Source: Trileptium ribeirensis
Taxonomy: Eukaryota > Nematoda > Enoplea > Enoplida > Thoracostomopsidae
DNA length: 64,000 nucleotides
Reading direction: 5' to 3'
NCBI GenBank assembly: GCA_030248225.1
Contig: JASANE010003633.1
Span: 17,993 to 81,992, forward strand
Shown here: positions 19,657 through 33,101 of the stretch, piece after piece
Position numbering within the stretch: position 1 is the first letter of the stretch
How the letters are laid out: each line of letters opens with the position of its first letter
The notes under the pieces: model-generated
Told to the model about the DNA's origin: nothing
Database searches by the model: none
The model's input: only the letters and a program-made list of their open reading frames with translations
Position numbers and translations under genes: made by a program

Positions 19657-20165
19657 AGTCTATGTATAACAAAGTTCTATTAAACTAATAACAAACGCTC
19701 TTAATTCACAATTCGTACTTAAATTTACCTGAAATGATAAAATCCAATATAAAACACCATATTTTAAGATGTGGCTAATTTCGGATTCTTTCAAAAAAAT
19801 CCGAATGCCATCCAAGGCAAATTTGACTTGATTCCGCCACTATAAAGTAGTATAAACAAATCCGCAATTCTTCTCAAGTTATAGTTGCCACAAAACGTCA
19901 ACAAAAATCGCTGGAAACGTTATTTATATTAAAGTTAGCTAACGAAGTCACAAAGTTAATTTTGCACGATTTTGACATCTTTTGTTCGAAGTGTTAGAAA
20001 TTTTCTGGAAGTGCTGCTAATGTGAAACAGTGGCCGTAATATGGACTAAAAAACCCGTGCCTTGACGCTGCACTATATAATAGCGCAATTTATCGAAAAA
20101 AAACCTGAGGTTTGATGTTCGGATTTTTTCCACTACACTATGACATTCGGATTTTTTTGTTGTAA
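18560..20165 (-). mobile_element. pogo/Tigger-like DNA transposon
   Basis: A transposase on the - strand is flanked by repeated words of the form TTCGGATTTTTT. On the left they are at 18568 with inverted partners at 18590-18620. On the right they are at 19782 and again at 20126 and 20153. These are probably terminal inverted repeats with subterminal copies, the likely transposase binding sites. Exact ends and the TA target duplication were not fixed. The left-end repeats run directly into the 3' part of the transposase frame, which suggests a shortened C-terminus. Confidence 0.65.
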
Positions 20166-20514
20166 TTTTAGTAGCGACGCTAAAATGCCTTTTGACAAAA
20201 CGCCACCTTAAGTGATTAAGTTACCAACAGCAAGAGCACGTAGTGCCGAAACTAGGCTGGATAGCTTTGCGAATAAATAATGATCCTCATTCGCGCTATT
20301 TATTTATTTTTGACTAGATAATGGACGGAATGCCGAAACAAGAAACGGGCCAATAGTTGAGACCTTAATAGAGAGAAACGTCAGACAAGAAGCGGAAATA
20401 ATGGATAAAATATTATAAATACTTTCGGCAGCAACAGGCACAACATACCTAGAAATATTCGGTGACGTTTCCACAATAGGCACAGGTAGCTGACGTAATA
20501 AACAGTTACTCCTG

Positions 20515-20892
20515 GCTGGCCTGTCCATAGCCCTCCGAAATGTAGGGGAGGGGTAAAATCGGGCACCCAATGTGCATTCTCATGGCAAATTTCAAACTGC
20601 GCGGGTGTAAATTTTGCTTAAAAATGCTATACATTTCTATATTTCCATGTAGTTTCACTGTCGTATAAGCATTGTCAGGCATTAAAACGCAGTTTTAGTA
20701 TTAGAAACAGTGGTAACTACCTAATGTTTCAAAAACATTTTGTGTACAGAAAACATAAATTTAGAGGCATAAGAACATTTTGTATTTATTTGAACATGGT
20801 TTTTTACGAGTGTGGAGGTGCAGACATGAGGATATTTGGCAAGTAGAGGGGTGCCCATCCTCCCACTGTGGATAGACCAGCCTGCGATCTAA
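20515..20892 (+). mobile_element. MITE-like element, copy 2
   Basis: Left end GGCCTGTCCATAGCCCTCCG and right end CACTGTGGATAGACCAGCC are inverted repeats of each other. The interior aligns by eye with the copy at 25124 in the same orientation and with 15555 in the opposite one. More diverged than copy 3. No ORF. Confidence 0.7.
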
Positions 20893-21344
20893 ATACATAT
20901 AATACTGACCATGGTCACTGTCGGCTTTGGCCTTTATGTAATTTGATTTGTACCATTTAAGTCGTGTTGCTGCTTGCGCATGCTTGTTTGGGCGGATGGA
21001 GCAATCTGGGCGGCACTTTAGCCCTGCGTATGTACAAAGCTTCTTGCCGTTTCAGACGGAAAAATTCTTTTGAAGCGTCGTACATTATCTCATGAAACAA
21101 TAGATTGCAAATTTTCAATGTGATGTGATACGCCAATTTGAGATTAAAGTTCGCTGCGGGCATTGATTCGCGATCGTAAATCTTTCTTTAATTATGCTTT
21201 CAGACGAGCGAGCTAAAGTTGTATTAAGTGTTAGTTCGATGCTTCAAGGTACCAACCGTGTTTCTACTTCTGCTGCAGAAGATTGTACCATCTTTAACAG
21301 CTGCTTTGTTTCGGTTTTTAATCAATATGTTTTTGCTGCGCCGC

Positions 21345-22085
21345 GCTCTGTCCTGGCATTTTTTGCTGTTCATCATATTTCTGAATGATATAGATGAGCA
21401 CGTGTCATGTGCAGTCTATCACTTTGCCGATGACTTGCGACTTGCCCGTAGAATTCTACGTTGTGTACCAGATGCGGATTTTGATACGCTTCAGTTTGAT
21501 CTGGATCGCCTGTCAAACTTTTGCAATGAATGGTGTGTGATCATAAATGAACTGGAAAGCCACGTCATGCTCTGCGGTGCAGGTAATCCGTGCGCCATGT
21601 ACAGTCTTGTAAATAACGCCCTAAGAAAGACCTTGGTAAAGTTGTGTCAAAAGATTTGAAGTATATATTCGGAACAATGTGCAATGGTTGTCAGTAAAGC
21701 TAGAAAGGTTGTAATCATTGGCCAAAACTCATTTGGCTGCAGCTCTATCGTTCCTTAATTCTGCTGCCTTTAGAACACGTCGTTAATGTGTGGTGCCCAT
21801 ATTATAATAGAGACGTTGTCACTATAGAGAAAGTCCAGCGATGTGGTGCACTGTGAGGCGGTGTTGAACTTCGCAAGGGACTTTGTCTCGGTATTTGACG
21901 GTACACGTGGTTACAACTTCAAACGGGAAACCACCGACATTGTTCGTCTTGACTGTCGCAGATACTTTTTCTCTCACTGTATAGTTCGTGTCTAGAATTC
22001 CCTGCCGCGTGAAGTCGTAGTTGCGCCTTCGCTGTCACCATCCAAAAATAGACTCAATGACTCTCGATTCCTCAGTGCCTATTGA
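21345..22085 (+). pseudogene. Decayed LINE (CR1/Jockey-like) ORF2 3' part
   Basis: RT motifs are readable but broken across frames. An LLFIIFLNDID stretch leads to HFADDLRLARRI (the ADD catalytic box), then LQFDLDRLSNFCNEW. Downstream, PLEHVVNVWCPYY and IEKVQRCGA match the region after RT in CR1/Jockey LINEs. The C-terminus reads NSLPREVVVAPSLSPSKNRL with the usual Trp before it changed to a TAG stop. Several stops and frame changes show a dead 5'-truncated copy. The 3' end is near 22085. Confidence 0.85.
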
Positions 22086-25000
22086 TTTGTTTTTAACTTT
22101 CAATCGTGCCACGCTCCAGGCAGAAGCTGTCTAGCCTTTGTCGTTGCAGGTATCGAACAAGATGGGAGTCACACCGAACGTTGCCTCAGTCGTACCATAC
22201 GGAGGGAAAAATGGAACGTGAATTTTGAGTAACTGATGAGTGAAAATTTGGCCAGTTCCAATAGTGTTAAAATGATGGAATCAGCGTGCGCGTTCGGTTA
22301 AGTAACCTTATGACCTCACCGTTCTCCTCCTACAAGTAGGAAACTGTCAAAATTTTAAAAATTTCACTTCTTTATGGATATTTCTTAAACTTTAGCTTAT
22401 AGGTCGAAAACGGCTGCAGCCCGAACAGAAATTTATAGCCACAGCCGTAGATGTTGACGAGATGACTGCAGTTTTCGACTTGAGGTCACTTAAAATGTTG
22501 GGTGACCCCAAATGGCCGAAATAAAAAATCTTCAACTGTAGGTTTTGTAATAAGTTAAGTAGAAATGGACGGGAGCTGTGTAAATACAAAGAATGATGTA
22601 CAACTGGATTCCATTACGAGCAGCAGAAAAGATATTCAACTTTTTGATTTGAAGCCGGTGTATTGAACAATAATTGAAAACGTATTTCTTCTCTGTTACA
22701 AAAATGCAGGGATCAGTCTTTGTTTCTGTAACTTCTTTTCTTAAATATATCCATTTAAGAAGTTATATCATATCCCATAGGTGGGTTTTATAAGTGAGAC
22801 CCATGTGAAAGCACAGGACAGGCTATAGGTTATCATATGCGGAAAATATTATGGCAATATTTTCATCCATTCCATAGATATTAAGAAGAAATTCTGGCCG
22901 AACGAACGGGCATACACCGTAAAAACTATGAGTACGCTTAATAATAAAAGCTTGGTCGCTTCGTTCACTGCGCGATTAAATACTGGTCACTAAAATTTTC
23001 ATAATCACTGAGTCATTAATCTTACGCCAGTGAAATCAAACATTAATTGGTGAAAAATTAGTTGCAATTATTTGACTCAGTTAGTTGAATGGTTGTGATT
23101 TCCCAATAATTTGATAGATTGGTTGAGTGACAATTAATGGGACTATGACAGCGTCAAAACTAAGTTCAGAGAAGGGAAAATTCGTTGCAAAACCTACGGC
23201 ATGTTGTGACCGATTTTTCGACTTTTAACAGAACTGTAGGAAAAATGATGTTTCAGGTAGTTGTGTGCTGTGCATAGTATGTTGCATATGTAATGTGGCC
23301 TATGATGCACATAAGAACATAAAATGTTTAGTATACGCATATATGTAGGCAGTTAAGCATAAGCATCCGCTACATACCCTATTTTATATATTAAATACAG
23401 TGCCGCAATGTAGCTGGAATCATGGCCAGCTTCCACCAATTTAGCCATATGCCGTTTTTTTCACCCACTGATAGGCTCCTAAATATGGATTCTATCTCGT
23501 AAATTTATCAAGTTTGCGATAATCTGTTTGTTTGACGTGTGGTCTAAAACATATAACCAATAGGAAGTGAAACAGCTAGAAATACTGCGAACACTATGAT
23601 ATTAGGCTCCATATGTATGCCCATTTTTTGTTTCACATTACCTGCAAGAAACATTTGACTGTTTTAGATTTTTTCTAGCGCAACACTATATGCATCTACG
23701 CACGCGTCCGAAGACCTATGCTAATGCACAATACGTGAAAATAATTGCAATAGTTTATTCCATTTGTTGCCATTAAAACTATTTAGTCAACATATGATTG
23801 ATTGATTGATTATTATGACAATTTGTACAGCTCCTGACTTGCAACAAAATAATGGTGCAAAAGCATCTTAGCAATATAAGTATGTATATAAATATTGGTG
23901 CTAAAATATCTTATCACAATAGCTTTGTTTATATCTCAAATCCTTAATGTATCATAAAATTGAGGTGTCGTAATGCATGGAAAATTCTAGAGTTCAATCA
24001 CTGACGTATGTATAAAAGTTTAAAAATTAGGCTATAGGTGTCGTAATAATCCCGGATATCCTGCTTGCTACACGTCCGCAATAGTACCAATCATGTTCGT
24101 TTATGGTAAACCATATTCCTGCGCGTTAAGCAGTAATCATATTGTGCAAATCACTATAAGTTTGATTTGAAACATAGTTTTGGCTTGACACTAATTCAGG
24201 TTAAACTCATTCGGTCACGACCAATTTAAAGAGAATTGGCTTTGAGTAAGCTCACCGGGAATGTTTAAAGACAGCGGGATGTGACACCATATATCGTAGC
24301 GATTTTTGATGTGAAATGTCTCACAGAAAATCTTACAGTACGAATTCCCGTGTTATGTTGAGCCGTAAAGATTGTTCGGAACGATCAAATGACAATAAAT
24401 GATGAAGCAGTGTGCGTGATCCAATTTCTGTATTGCATGAAGTATCGTGCGACTGTTTGGCTTGGTGAAAAGTAGCTGAAGAAGCAAGAGCATTTCACTT
24501 CATTTGGGTACGTTAATACATGTAGATTATTGGATCGACTAAGTTGGTGGCCTACTGTCGGGCTAGTAGGTTTTCCAGCCATGGCATTCTTACAATCCGG
24601 ATTCGTAAGGCTATTTAGACTATCCTATGTTGCATACGTATGACTAAACCATTTGCTGGTATAATTCTGCTATGTACTTTTTGCCGCCAACGCCAGTTTT
24701 CGCTTGAGTTTCAAGTATTTGCTACCACCAGTTGCTGATTGAATCGAGGCTTGTTATGAGCGGCACTTTATATGCGGAAGATTATCTTAACCATTAAACC
24801 GTAAACATATGAACGCCCTTTCAGTGCAGACTCTATTATTGTTACTTAAAAAGCACTGCAATCGAAGAACGAAATTGCAATAAATGTTTTATAATTACCT
24901 ACATTTTTATTTTTAACATCATAAATCTATGTACAAGCGTCACTGCATTACTTCTTTAACACAGCTGGGACGTTGTGATTGCTATCAAACATCTGGTTCT

Positions 25001-25123
25001 GTTGTTAATATATGGCCACTTTGCCTGATGATCCCAAATGCGAAGATTTTTTGGAATTTCAAGTAGGTTGTACAAAGTGTTTTTTCAACAGATTTGTGGT
25101 ATCGTTTGTTAGTACAATATATG
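22086..25123. other. Intergenic DNA, no gene seen
   Basis: No supported coding region. A short GATT tandem repeat occurs near 23797. A stretch at 23090-23165 (GGTTGTGATTTCCCA and following) resembles 49235-49330, so it is probably a dispersed repeat. Confidence 0.5.
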
Positions 25124-25503
25124 CCTGACCTGTTCACAGCCCTCCGAAAAGTGGGGGACTTCGGGGGCCCCCATGTTCATTCTCGGGGAAAATTTAAAAG
25201 TGGGGGGGATAAATTTTGCTTAAAAATACTAAATATTTCCATAGTTTTATGCATTTTTACTACCTTGAATGTATTTTCAAGCTAAATAATGACATGTTAG
25301 CATTATAGATAGTGGTACGTAATTAATGTTTAAAAACACATTTCAAACAAAAAACAGAAATTTTCAGATATAAAAAATTTTTGGAATTCGTTGAACATGG
25401 GGGTTGCGGCCTTGTGGGGGGACGGACATGGGGGAAAATCTCACGAACATGAGTTGATTTGGAAAGTGGGTGGTCCCCTCCCACCGTGGATAGGCCAGTA
25501 TGC
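25124..25503 (+). mobile_element. MITE-like element, copy 3
   Basis: The best preserved of the three copies in this orientation. Ends GCCTGACCTGTTCACAGCCC and CCACCGTGGATAGGCCAG form the inverted termini. Inside, AAATTTTGCTTAAAAATACT and paired C-rich/G-rich subterminal tracts match the other two copies. Confidence 0.75.
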
Positions 25504-26654
25504 ATTTCGAAAATGACTGTACTTCGATTGTTATGTATGAGTACCAGATAGCGCTGTGATACTAAAGCACGGAGAAGGACAGCCTGCTAAATCAAATTAA
25601 TGTCTATTATCGATATCAGCTGCTGCAGATTTCTTGATAATTGCTCATGGAGCAAATACTTCCGATTGTCATTTATATAATTTACGGCGCAGTATGACGA
25701 CAACTAGTATATATTATTGCTGTTTTATTGTAATGGCTACTCTTGATTTTGGGCGTGCCTATTGTTTTTCTATGCCGGTTGATGTTTTTGCTAATATTCT
25801 GCGTAATATGATTTTTTCATTTAGATTTAATCCCTAGGTACGAATAAGTGGAGTGGTTTACTCATTAAAGCTCCGATCGTCCTCCCTGTGCGCTAGAGGC
25901 GTAAGAAAATTTTTGGAGATTTGGCAAAATTTGATGAAAAATTCGCAACTGTCAAACACTGCGCAAAATTTCACAAAAAATATTACTATAGGAAAATTAT
26001 TAGCTATATGTATATATTACGGGAAAATTGATCAAATTTTTAGCAAAATTGGGAAAATCACGTATTTTTAAAAAGTTCGAAAATTTACTCCTCTGCCGTC
26101 CCGGAGCCATTTACCCTCCTGCCTCGTGCACCTCTAGGTTAACGCATTCACGAAAGGCTGGTTGGATTTTTGAACGTGTAGACACGACTGGCCGTTAATT
26201 TGTCACAGCTGATGTCCACAGTCGTTGAATTTTATGGAGAGCCAATTTTAAAAGACAGGTTTACCTTTAGTAATGGCGTGAGCTATTCTGGGGCTCTTGG
26301 ACGGAAACAATCGATGAAGCTGTATTTCAGGGATTGTTGTTTATGAGGGACGTTCGTTCAGAATTTTTCGGACCGTATCCAGGACTGCATTACTGAATTT
26401 TGGCGCATATATATTTGAATTCATTTCGCCTTATTTACTTTCTGCAACAAAACTGTAAAATTGCATCAGTTACCTCGGTAGTAAATTTATAAACTTTAGA
26501 TTTTGAGCCTGCAGACTCGTTTGCGTTTTTGGTAATTCGATGATGTGATCATTCGGTGGTTGCGAACATTTTTGTGCTTTCTTTACAAATGATACTTTCG
26601 CTAGGCAAAATATTATGTGCGCTGTTAGCAACATTGAATTCATTGTTTTCCCAG
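25504..26654. other. Probable 5' region or first intron of the MIX23 gene
   Basis: No exon is identified. The N-terminal exon of MIX23 (about 20 residues expected before the first exon found) must lie somewhere upstream on the + strand but could not be recognised. Confidence 0.35.
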
Positions 26655-26780
26655 GAGGCTTTAAAGAAAATGCGTTTGATCGATGACAAAATCGTCTACG
26701 AGCTCAATACATCGATTCCAACGGCCTCGTTCGCAAAACAAAAAGACGCGACAGCTTCTTGTGAAACACTTTATCATCAG
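26655..26780 (+). CDS. MIX23: MIX23 (CCDC58) exon encoding the conserved N-terminal helix
   Basis: A 126-bp exon of 42 whole codons. It is preceded by a pyrimidine tract and AG (TTTTCCCAG) and followed by GTACAA. It reads EALKKMRLIDDKIVYELN, then TSIPTASFA and ASCETLYHQ, the signature of MIX23/CCDC58, a small mitochondrial intermembrane-space protein that aids protein import. The Cys here pairs in the family with one in the next exon. The phase-0 ends match the next exon, and the family alignment continues without a gap across the junction. The intron that follows is ~6.2 kb and full of repeats. Confidence 0.92.
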
Positions 26781-27169
26781 GTACAAATATTAGCCCTTTT
26801 CGGTTCTTACAAGAGTAACAAATGCGACAGTATTGTTCTAGGGCGACAATTTGGTTTAATATTTTGTGTCCTGTATGAAAATTTTTGAGTGTAGCTGTGT
26901 ATTACACGTATGCATATATATAAGAATGTATTAGTCATTAGAAAACAAATGACCGAAGTTATACCAGTTATGATTAAGGCACCGAGTGGCATGAAGCGTA
27001 TTCATCATTATGATACTTGTCCCTTCACAATATGCGTCCCATAGAGAGCAGGCTGCTTGCAGTACAGCATGGAGGCTTTTTATTCCTTTATCAAATTCTA
27101 TATGGACAGTTCACGCACGGACTTATATCATCGATCTATATTGAGCCATTCAGATCAGTTTATATATAT

Positions 27170-29545
27170 ATCATGGAGTAACCGGAATTCCGGTTCCGGC
27201 GAAAATCGTGTTCCGGTTGCGGTTCCGGCAAAGGGCAAAAACCATACCGGAACCGGAATTCCGGTTTAAAAATTTTGTTTGAAATTTTCCACGTTTTTGC
27301 TTTATCCTGTAATCCAAACATATGTAATATATATTATACAATGATCAAGCTCCAATACAACCAAGCAAAAGAAAAGATTAACTAACCAATTTGCCGTGTA
27401 AAACGTAAGTAGGGCACATAATTTGAGCAGGAATTTTTCATAATAACATGCAGGAGTTTGTTAAATCAAAGCCAGGGGTCGATGCTTGTAGGGCAGCTAT
27501 TTTAGACATCCAGAATTGCATAAACGTTCGAATTAACGGTCCAACTCGGAAAACAAAGAGTAATGGCTTACGCATAAGTACTTAGGCAAACTCGGCTAAC
27601 ATAAATTGCGTCTAGGCACCCCCAGTGCTTGTAAAACTAGGTAAATCTGAATCAAAGTAAACTAAAGAAATGCTGCAACGCAGCCTAGAATCTGCTTCTT
27701 GGCAAAGAACTGCATTCATTGAAAAGTGTGCGAGCAGATCAGATGCGTCTCATTTATAGCATTTTCCGACATTGAGAAAGTTATCATCTAACTTATGGGC
27801 ACTATTCGTCCAAAAACTTACGGGCACCAGCCTAAACAGTGTCCCTAATTGCTTGATCAGAAAATTACCTTTTATCGATCATTTTCCTCTTAGAATCATA
27901 TAATATAAACCAATAATTTTAAGTTTCCTGACAGAAGAACATGCAACAAAAACGTATGTGTAGTAAAGGGAGGCGACTGCAGAGAGAGCGAAAGTGTGTA
28001 TTCTTGTATCCAAGCTTTGTAAGCATTTCGATTTTTTGACTAGTCATGTATGGTGTATAGTGGAAGGATATTTTTCGCTCTGGGTGTCCAAAAATCCACA
28101 TATTCTGATCGATAAATAAACATTATTAGCTTCCTCAGTCTCTTTAAAGTTTCAGAAAAAGGCAATAATACCATCGCAAAACATTAAGTTTAATAATAAG
28201 TTATTTTTAATGCATTTAAGATCCACTATACCTTCATCTCATCCATCATCTCGTTTTATAGATACAATTTTTTTTAGAAATTTGATAGGTTCCGGTTCCG
28301 TATCCGGTTTAAATGGACTGTTCCGGTTGCTGGTTCCGGTTCCGTTTATTCCCTGATATATATCTATACTATATATATATCAGGGAATAACCGGAACCGG
28401 AACCGTTCATTTAAACCGGAACCGGAACCGGAACCTGATCTTCGAAATTTATATATAGTAAAACAGATGATGGAAGAAATGAAGGTATAGTGGATACAAT
28501 GTACATTAAAAATAACTTTTACATTAAAGTTAATGTATTGCGATGGTATGATTGCCTTTCCGAAACTTTAAAGAGACTGCGGAAGCTAATAATGTTTATT
28601 TATCGATCAAATATGTCGGTTTTTGGACGTTCAGAGGAAAAAACGTCTTCCACTATACACCATTGCGTATACCTCGTCAAATCGAATGTGCTTACAAAGC
28701 TTGGAGCGTAGAATACACACTTTCGCTCTGTCTCCAGTCGCCTCCCGTTGCTACACATACGTTTGTTTCATGTTCTTCTGTAGGAAACTTAAAATTATTG
28801 GTTTATATGATTCTAAGAGAAAATAATAGATAGAAGGTAATTTTCTGATCAGTGGTCAGAGACACTGTTTAGGCTATCGTTGGACAAACAGTGCCCGTGA
28901 GTTAGACCATAATGATGATAACTCTATAATCAGAATACTATAAATGAGACACACTGTGATGCTGCTCGCACAGTTTCAATAAATACAGTTCATTGCCAAG
29001 AAAGCAGTTTCTAGCTGCGTTACAGATAACGTTAGTTTACTTCAATTTAGACTGATTTACCAAGTTTACAAGCGCGCGGTGGGGGCGCTCAGCGCAATTT
29101 ATGTTAGCCAAGCATACCCTAAGTACTTCTGCGTAAGCCATACTCTGTTACCGATTTGGACCGGTTTAATTCAAACGTATCCCACAGACTTTTGGATGTG
29201 TAAAATAGCTGGTACAAGCATCGACCTGGCTTTGATTTAACAAACTCCTGCAGCTTATTATAAGAAATTCCTGCTCAAATTATGTGCCCTACTTACGTTT
29301 CACAAGACAAATTGGTTAGTTAATCTTTTCTTTTGCTTGGTTGTATTGGAGCTTGATCATTCTATATGATCATCAATATATATTATATACACATGTTTGG
29401 ATTACAGGATGAAGCAAAAAACGTGGAAAATTTCAAACGAATTTTTAAACCGGAATTCCGGTTCCGGTATGGTTTTTGCCCTTTGCCGGAACCGCAACCG
29501 GAACACGATTTTCGCCGGAACCGGAATTCCGGTTACTCCCTGATA
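27170..29545. mobile_element. 2.4-kb palindromic (inverted-dimer) element in the MIX23 intron
   Basis: Two ~1.18-kb arms, 27170-28363 and 28371-29545, are inverted copies around a centre at ~28367 (TATATATAT core). Each arm is bounded by CCGGAA-rich ends (ACCGGAATTCCGGTTCCGG outside, CCGGTTCCGTTTATTCCCTG inside). The word TCAGGGAATAA marks both inner edges. No transposase ORF is present, and the ORFs read in the arms mirror each other. It is best described as a foldback or inverted-dimer non-autonomous transposon. Confidence 0.85.
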
Positions 29546-30424
29546 TATATATAATATCACAATAACTTGTTCTAGCGCAATGTGATGAATTCTGAGTGTT
29601 AGATATGTATTTTAGCGAGACGTACGCAGCTACTTATATTGAGCGTCAACGTAGAAAATGAGCTGAATTTTTGTCATGTTGGTTGAACAGTTGAGGAGAT
29701 ATACCCGTTTATTGCGCATTTAGGGAATTACTTACTATAAGCAATTGTATAGAGGGTCAATTCCTCTACATAATGAGACCAAAAAGCACCTATATTTCTA
29801 GCGGCTGCAGAAATATTGCAGTTTTCGTGTATTTTGGTTTCCATGGACGCGCTCAAAAATCCGTTGACCTAACTCTACAGTGTAAGTGTCAATTACTATA
29901 GCAGCACACCGTTTGCACTACATAAATCGCTCTATAAAATGGAGCCATTATCATCCATACAGTTTCGCTGGTACAGATGTATTGCTGGTCTTGGGATTTT
30001 TGGGTCTCATGAGTACATTCAGAAAGCCTGTTGTAGCCATGTTTATGCAAAAAAAAATCAAAAATGTAAAAGTTTCAGGCTTCTCCCTGGTGGAGGACTT
30101 TCCCAATACCTCATCACCCCAGTTTTAGGGAAGGTGCCACCCCCATAATTTTGGTCCCCGTACTTGTTCGGCCCGGCTCGGGTATTCACTAACCAAATAC
30201 GTAAGGTAAAAGGTGTTTCAAGTTTTTGAACCTTAGTAATAGTGATACAAATAAATATTCATTGATATATGTAGCAAATATAGTCTTGAATCTATAGTTT
30301 CTGCTGAAATGTTTCACAGTTTGAGCAAAAATCCTACAAGTATGAAGAAATTGGTATATATAAATCAAAATCACCTGAACCGCGGGGCCGCTCCCCATAT
30401 TAATTGCCACCCCCTTCGTTCATG

Positions 30425-31045
30425 CAGTCGCCCCCCATAGTTGGGTTCCGTCGGCTAGTCCCCCATAAATTTTGACCCAGTGACGAAGCCTTGAAAAAAT
30501 ATAAACATATAAAATTTAGCATGTAGTCCTCTCCAGTGTCCTGCAGGTTAACGTACGTTTCAAAATAAAACCTATGTGTTTAAAGGTTAAATAACACACT
30601 AAGCACATCGTTCACCTTCAATAAGCAAGTAACATATATTATTGCATCAAATAGTCCTGCAGATTAAAGTCCATCGGTTCAGGCTGCCGCCCCCCATAGT
30701 TCGGCTCCCCCAGTTAGTTCCCCATAAATTTTGACACAGTGGTTAAGCGTTGACGATTTTATGACGTAAAATTTAGCATTTGGTCCTCTGCAACGTTCCA
30801 TAGCGCAACATACGTTAAAAATAAAACCAATGTGTTGAAAGGTTAAATAGTACATTAAACACATCGTTCGCCTTCAATAAGCAAGTAACACATCTTATTG
30901 CGTCCAATATTTAGCATTTAGTCTTGCAGATTCTTCGAGATTAAAGTAAAGTACATATGTTTTAATATAAAAGCCAATGTGTTTAACAGGTTAAATAGCA
31001 AGTTGAGTCCAGCGTCAACCTTCAACAACTCATATTTTACTTTTG
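30425..31045. repeat. ~260-bp tandem repeat, about 2.5 units
   Basis: Units begin with CCCCCCATAGTT near 30430 and 30690. Each contains CATAAATTTTGAC(A/C)CAGTG, TAAAATTTAGCAT and an AATGTGTTTAAAGGTTAAATA block, with a third partial copy at ~30930-31045. Divergence is roughly 15-20 percent by eye. It lies in the long MIX23 intron. Confidence 0.75.
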
Positions 31046-32954
31046 GGGTAGACATGAAAACGATTGCTTACAACAAGCTGTACTTATAACAAACTTGCAG
31101 CTCTCAGTGAGCAACCACTTAAATGAAAAAATGCGATGACATACACTTCTTTTTAAAATTTAGCAGTTTAGCATTCAGCTTCCTACAGGGTCCCTTTGGT
31201 TGGACTACGCTAATCCAGGCTCAAAACGATGAAACCAACAATATTTGGCGCTTTAAATATCCATCGCTTGCCTAACTTTCTCCATATTTAATTCGACGCG
31301 TCTGATATTTGTGATTTCAAATGTCTTTGGGTCCCAGATTATCAAAATCAAAAAGTATCCGTTTCATGTCGATCTTTTGAGAATTTGGGTAGTAGTCATT
31401 AGATTAGCCAAACATAAATGTAGGTGCTGAATTATATTTTATTACACGTCTAATGAAATTTTCGAAAATTCACCAATTCTGTGATAATTATGTGTGATAC
31501 ATACATAGAGAATTTGTTTCAAAGTTGACTGTTGTTCGAGGAAACTCCGTTTGCAAGCGCTGGGTCCGTTTCAACTATTTTTTACATACTGTGACGAGTT
31601 CTAATTTAATTTCATAATAGTGTGGTTAGTAATATCTCCGTGTGCTACGAGCAACTCGGGATTTAATAGACATTCCATCAACCATTTTTTGTTATCTTCC
31701 TAATTTAGCTATTTATATTTGTTGGGTTTTTAGATACAGTGTTCAACGCGTTGACATGTCGATTCAACGCCATGTATTAATTTATCTTTACCTGAATCTT
31801 ATTGGTGTCCTTTACAATTTATGATATATAACTCTTGCCAGAGACATCAAATCCAAAAATTAGACAGCTGTGTTGTTAAGCATTTTTGTAAGAGCAGCCG
31901 TTTTTGAACTATATGAGCTGAAGTATAAAATTATCCAAAACAATTAAATCTAGGCTTTTTGTTGTCGATGAATGATGAGTTTATGGGGTCATTCGATGAA
32001 TTAAATACCTTGTTTTGATTTGTTTTAAAGGGATATTAAGTAAGCTAACATGTGGAATACTGAAGATGAATGAAATGTTATAATTTGGTGCCAAAATAGT
32101 CAAATCCTGCCATTAGTTTCAATTGTGGTATATCCGTCTATAGGTTTTCGGTGTTGGTGAACACATCCAAAGCAATTATTGTACTTGAGTTTTTTGCGGA
32201 ACGCATTAAAGTGGACTACCAAATAAAAATATGCTTCAAATTTTTCTTAGAAGTTGTGCTCTTCGTCTATTTGGTCTGTCTAGCATCAAAATTGGCTTAT
32301 ACTCTTTCGGTCTGCGCTGAAAATCATGACAGCGTCATATTCTGGTACTTGAAAGTGGATTCATAAAGTTTAATTGCGAAACTTCCAAATAATTTCTGAG
32401 CACTACAAACTAGGCACATTCGCTTAATGAGTACTGTATTGTGAGTAACTAGGAACTTTCACAGCGGTGCTAAACGAAGCGAGAATGTATGTTTTGTTGC
32501 AAATGAAGGCTCGTACAGCTTATTCATAATGTGTGTCCTTTTCTACTACCTCGAAGACTTGAAAGATGCAAAATGTCAAAATTTAAAATCAATACTTTGC
32601 AATAAGGTTTGTTATAGCTCCGTTTTATGTTTTGAAGGCAGGACTTTTTGTGCAACGAAATATCGTCGCCGATTTTGTAATTTCGTTAGCATCATAAACC
32701 TGTGGATCCATTATGACAGAATAGTATATAGCTATTAAAAGAGATGTTAAAATTTGGTATTTTGGAAAGCCGCTATTAATCTTCTTTTGTTCGACATCGA
32801 TCGAAATTTGCTTTAATCGAAGTAAATTTTAATTTTGTTTAATTGAAATGTATCTATTTCCGTCAAATTTTTATGTACATCTATACCTGGCCGTGTCTGT
32901 ATAATGTTTGAACGATTATAATGTCACTATTACCAGATAGTAATAATATTGTAG

Positions 32955-33101
32955 CTCAGGTCCGCATACGGAAATCGTGACCGTGCGATCAAACGTTGCA
33001 TCGACCTCACACAGAATTCCGTCAACTCACTAAGAACTCGCCGCGACTCGCTGCCAGACGATGTTGAATTGCTCAAAACACTGCGCCGAGAGCAAACCAA
33101 A
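32955..33101 (+). CDS. MIX23: MIX23 exon encoding the central region
   Basis: A 147-bp exon of 49 codons. It reads LRSAYGNRDRAIKRCI, then SVNSLRTRRDSL and LLKTLRREQTK, matching the central helix of MIX23 (RDRVIKNC and LRKEQTK in the human protein, as I recall it). The distance from the Cys of the previous exon to this Cys equals that of the family. The acceptor is GTAG at 32951-32954 and the donor is GTTTGT at 33102. The 636-bp intron to the next exon is a simple AT-rich intron. Confidence 0.92.

Noticed and set aside
28490..28833. Overlapping ORFs in the 2.4-kb palindrome
   Set aside because: Mirrored by an ORF in the other arm. No domain and no codon bias.
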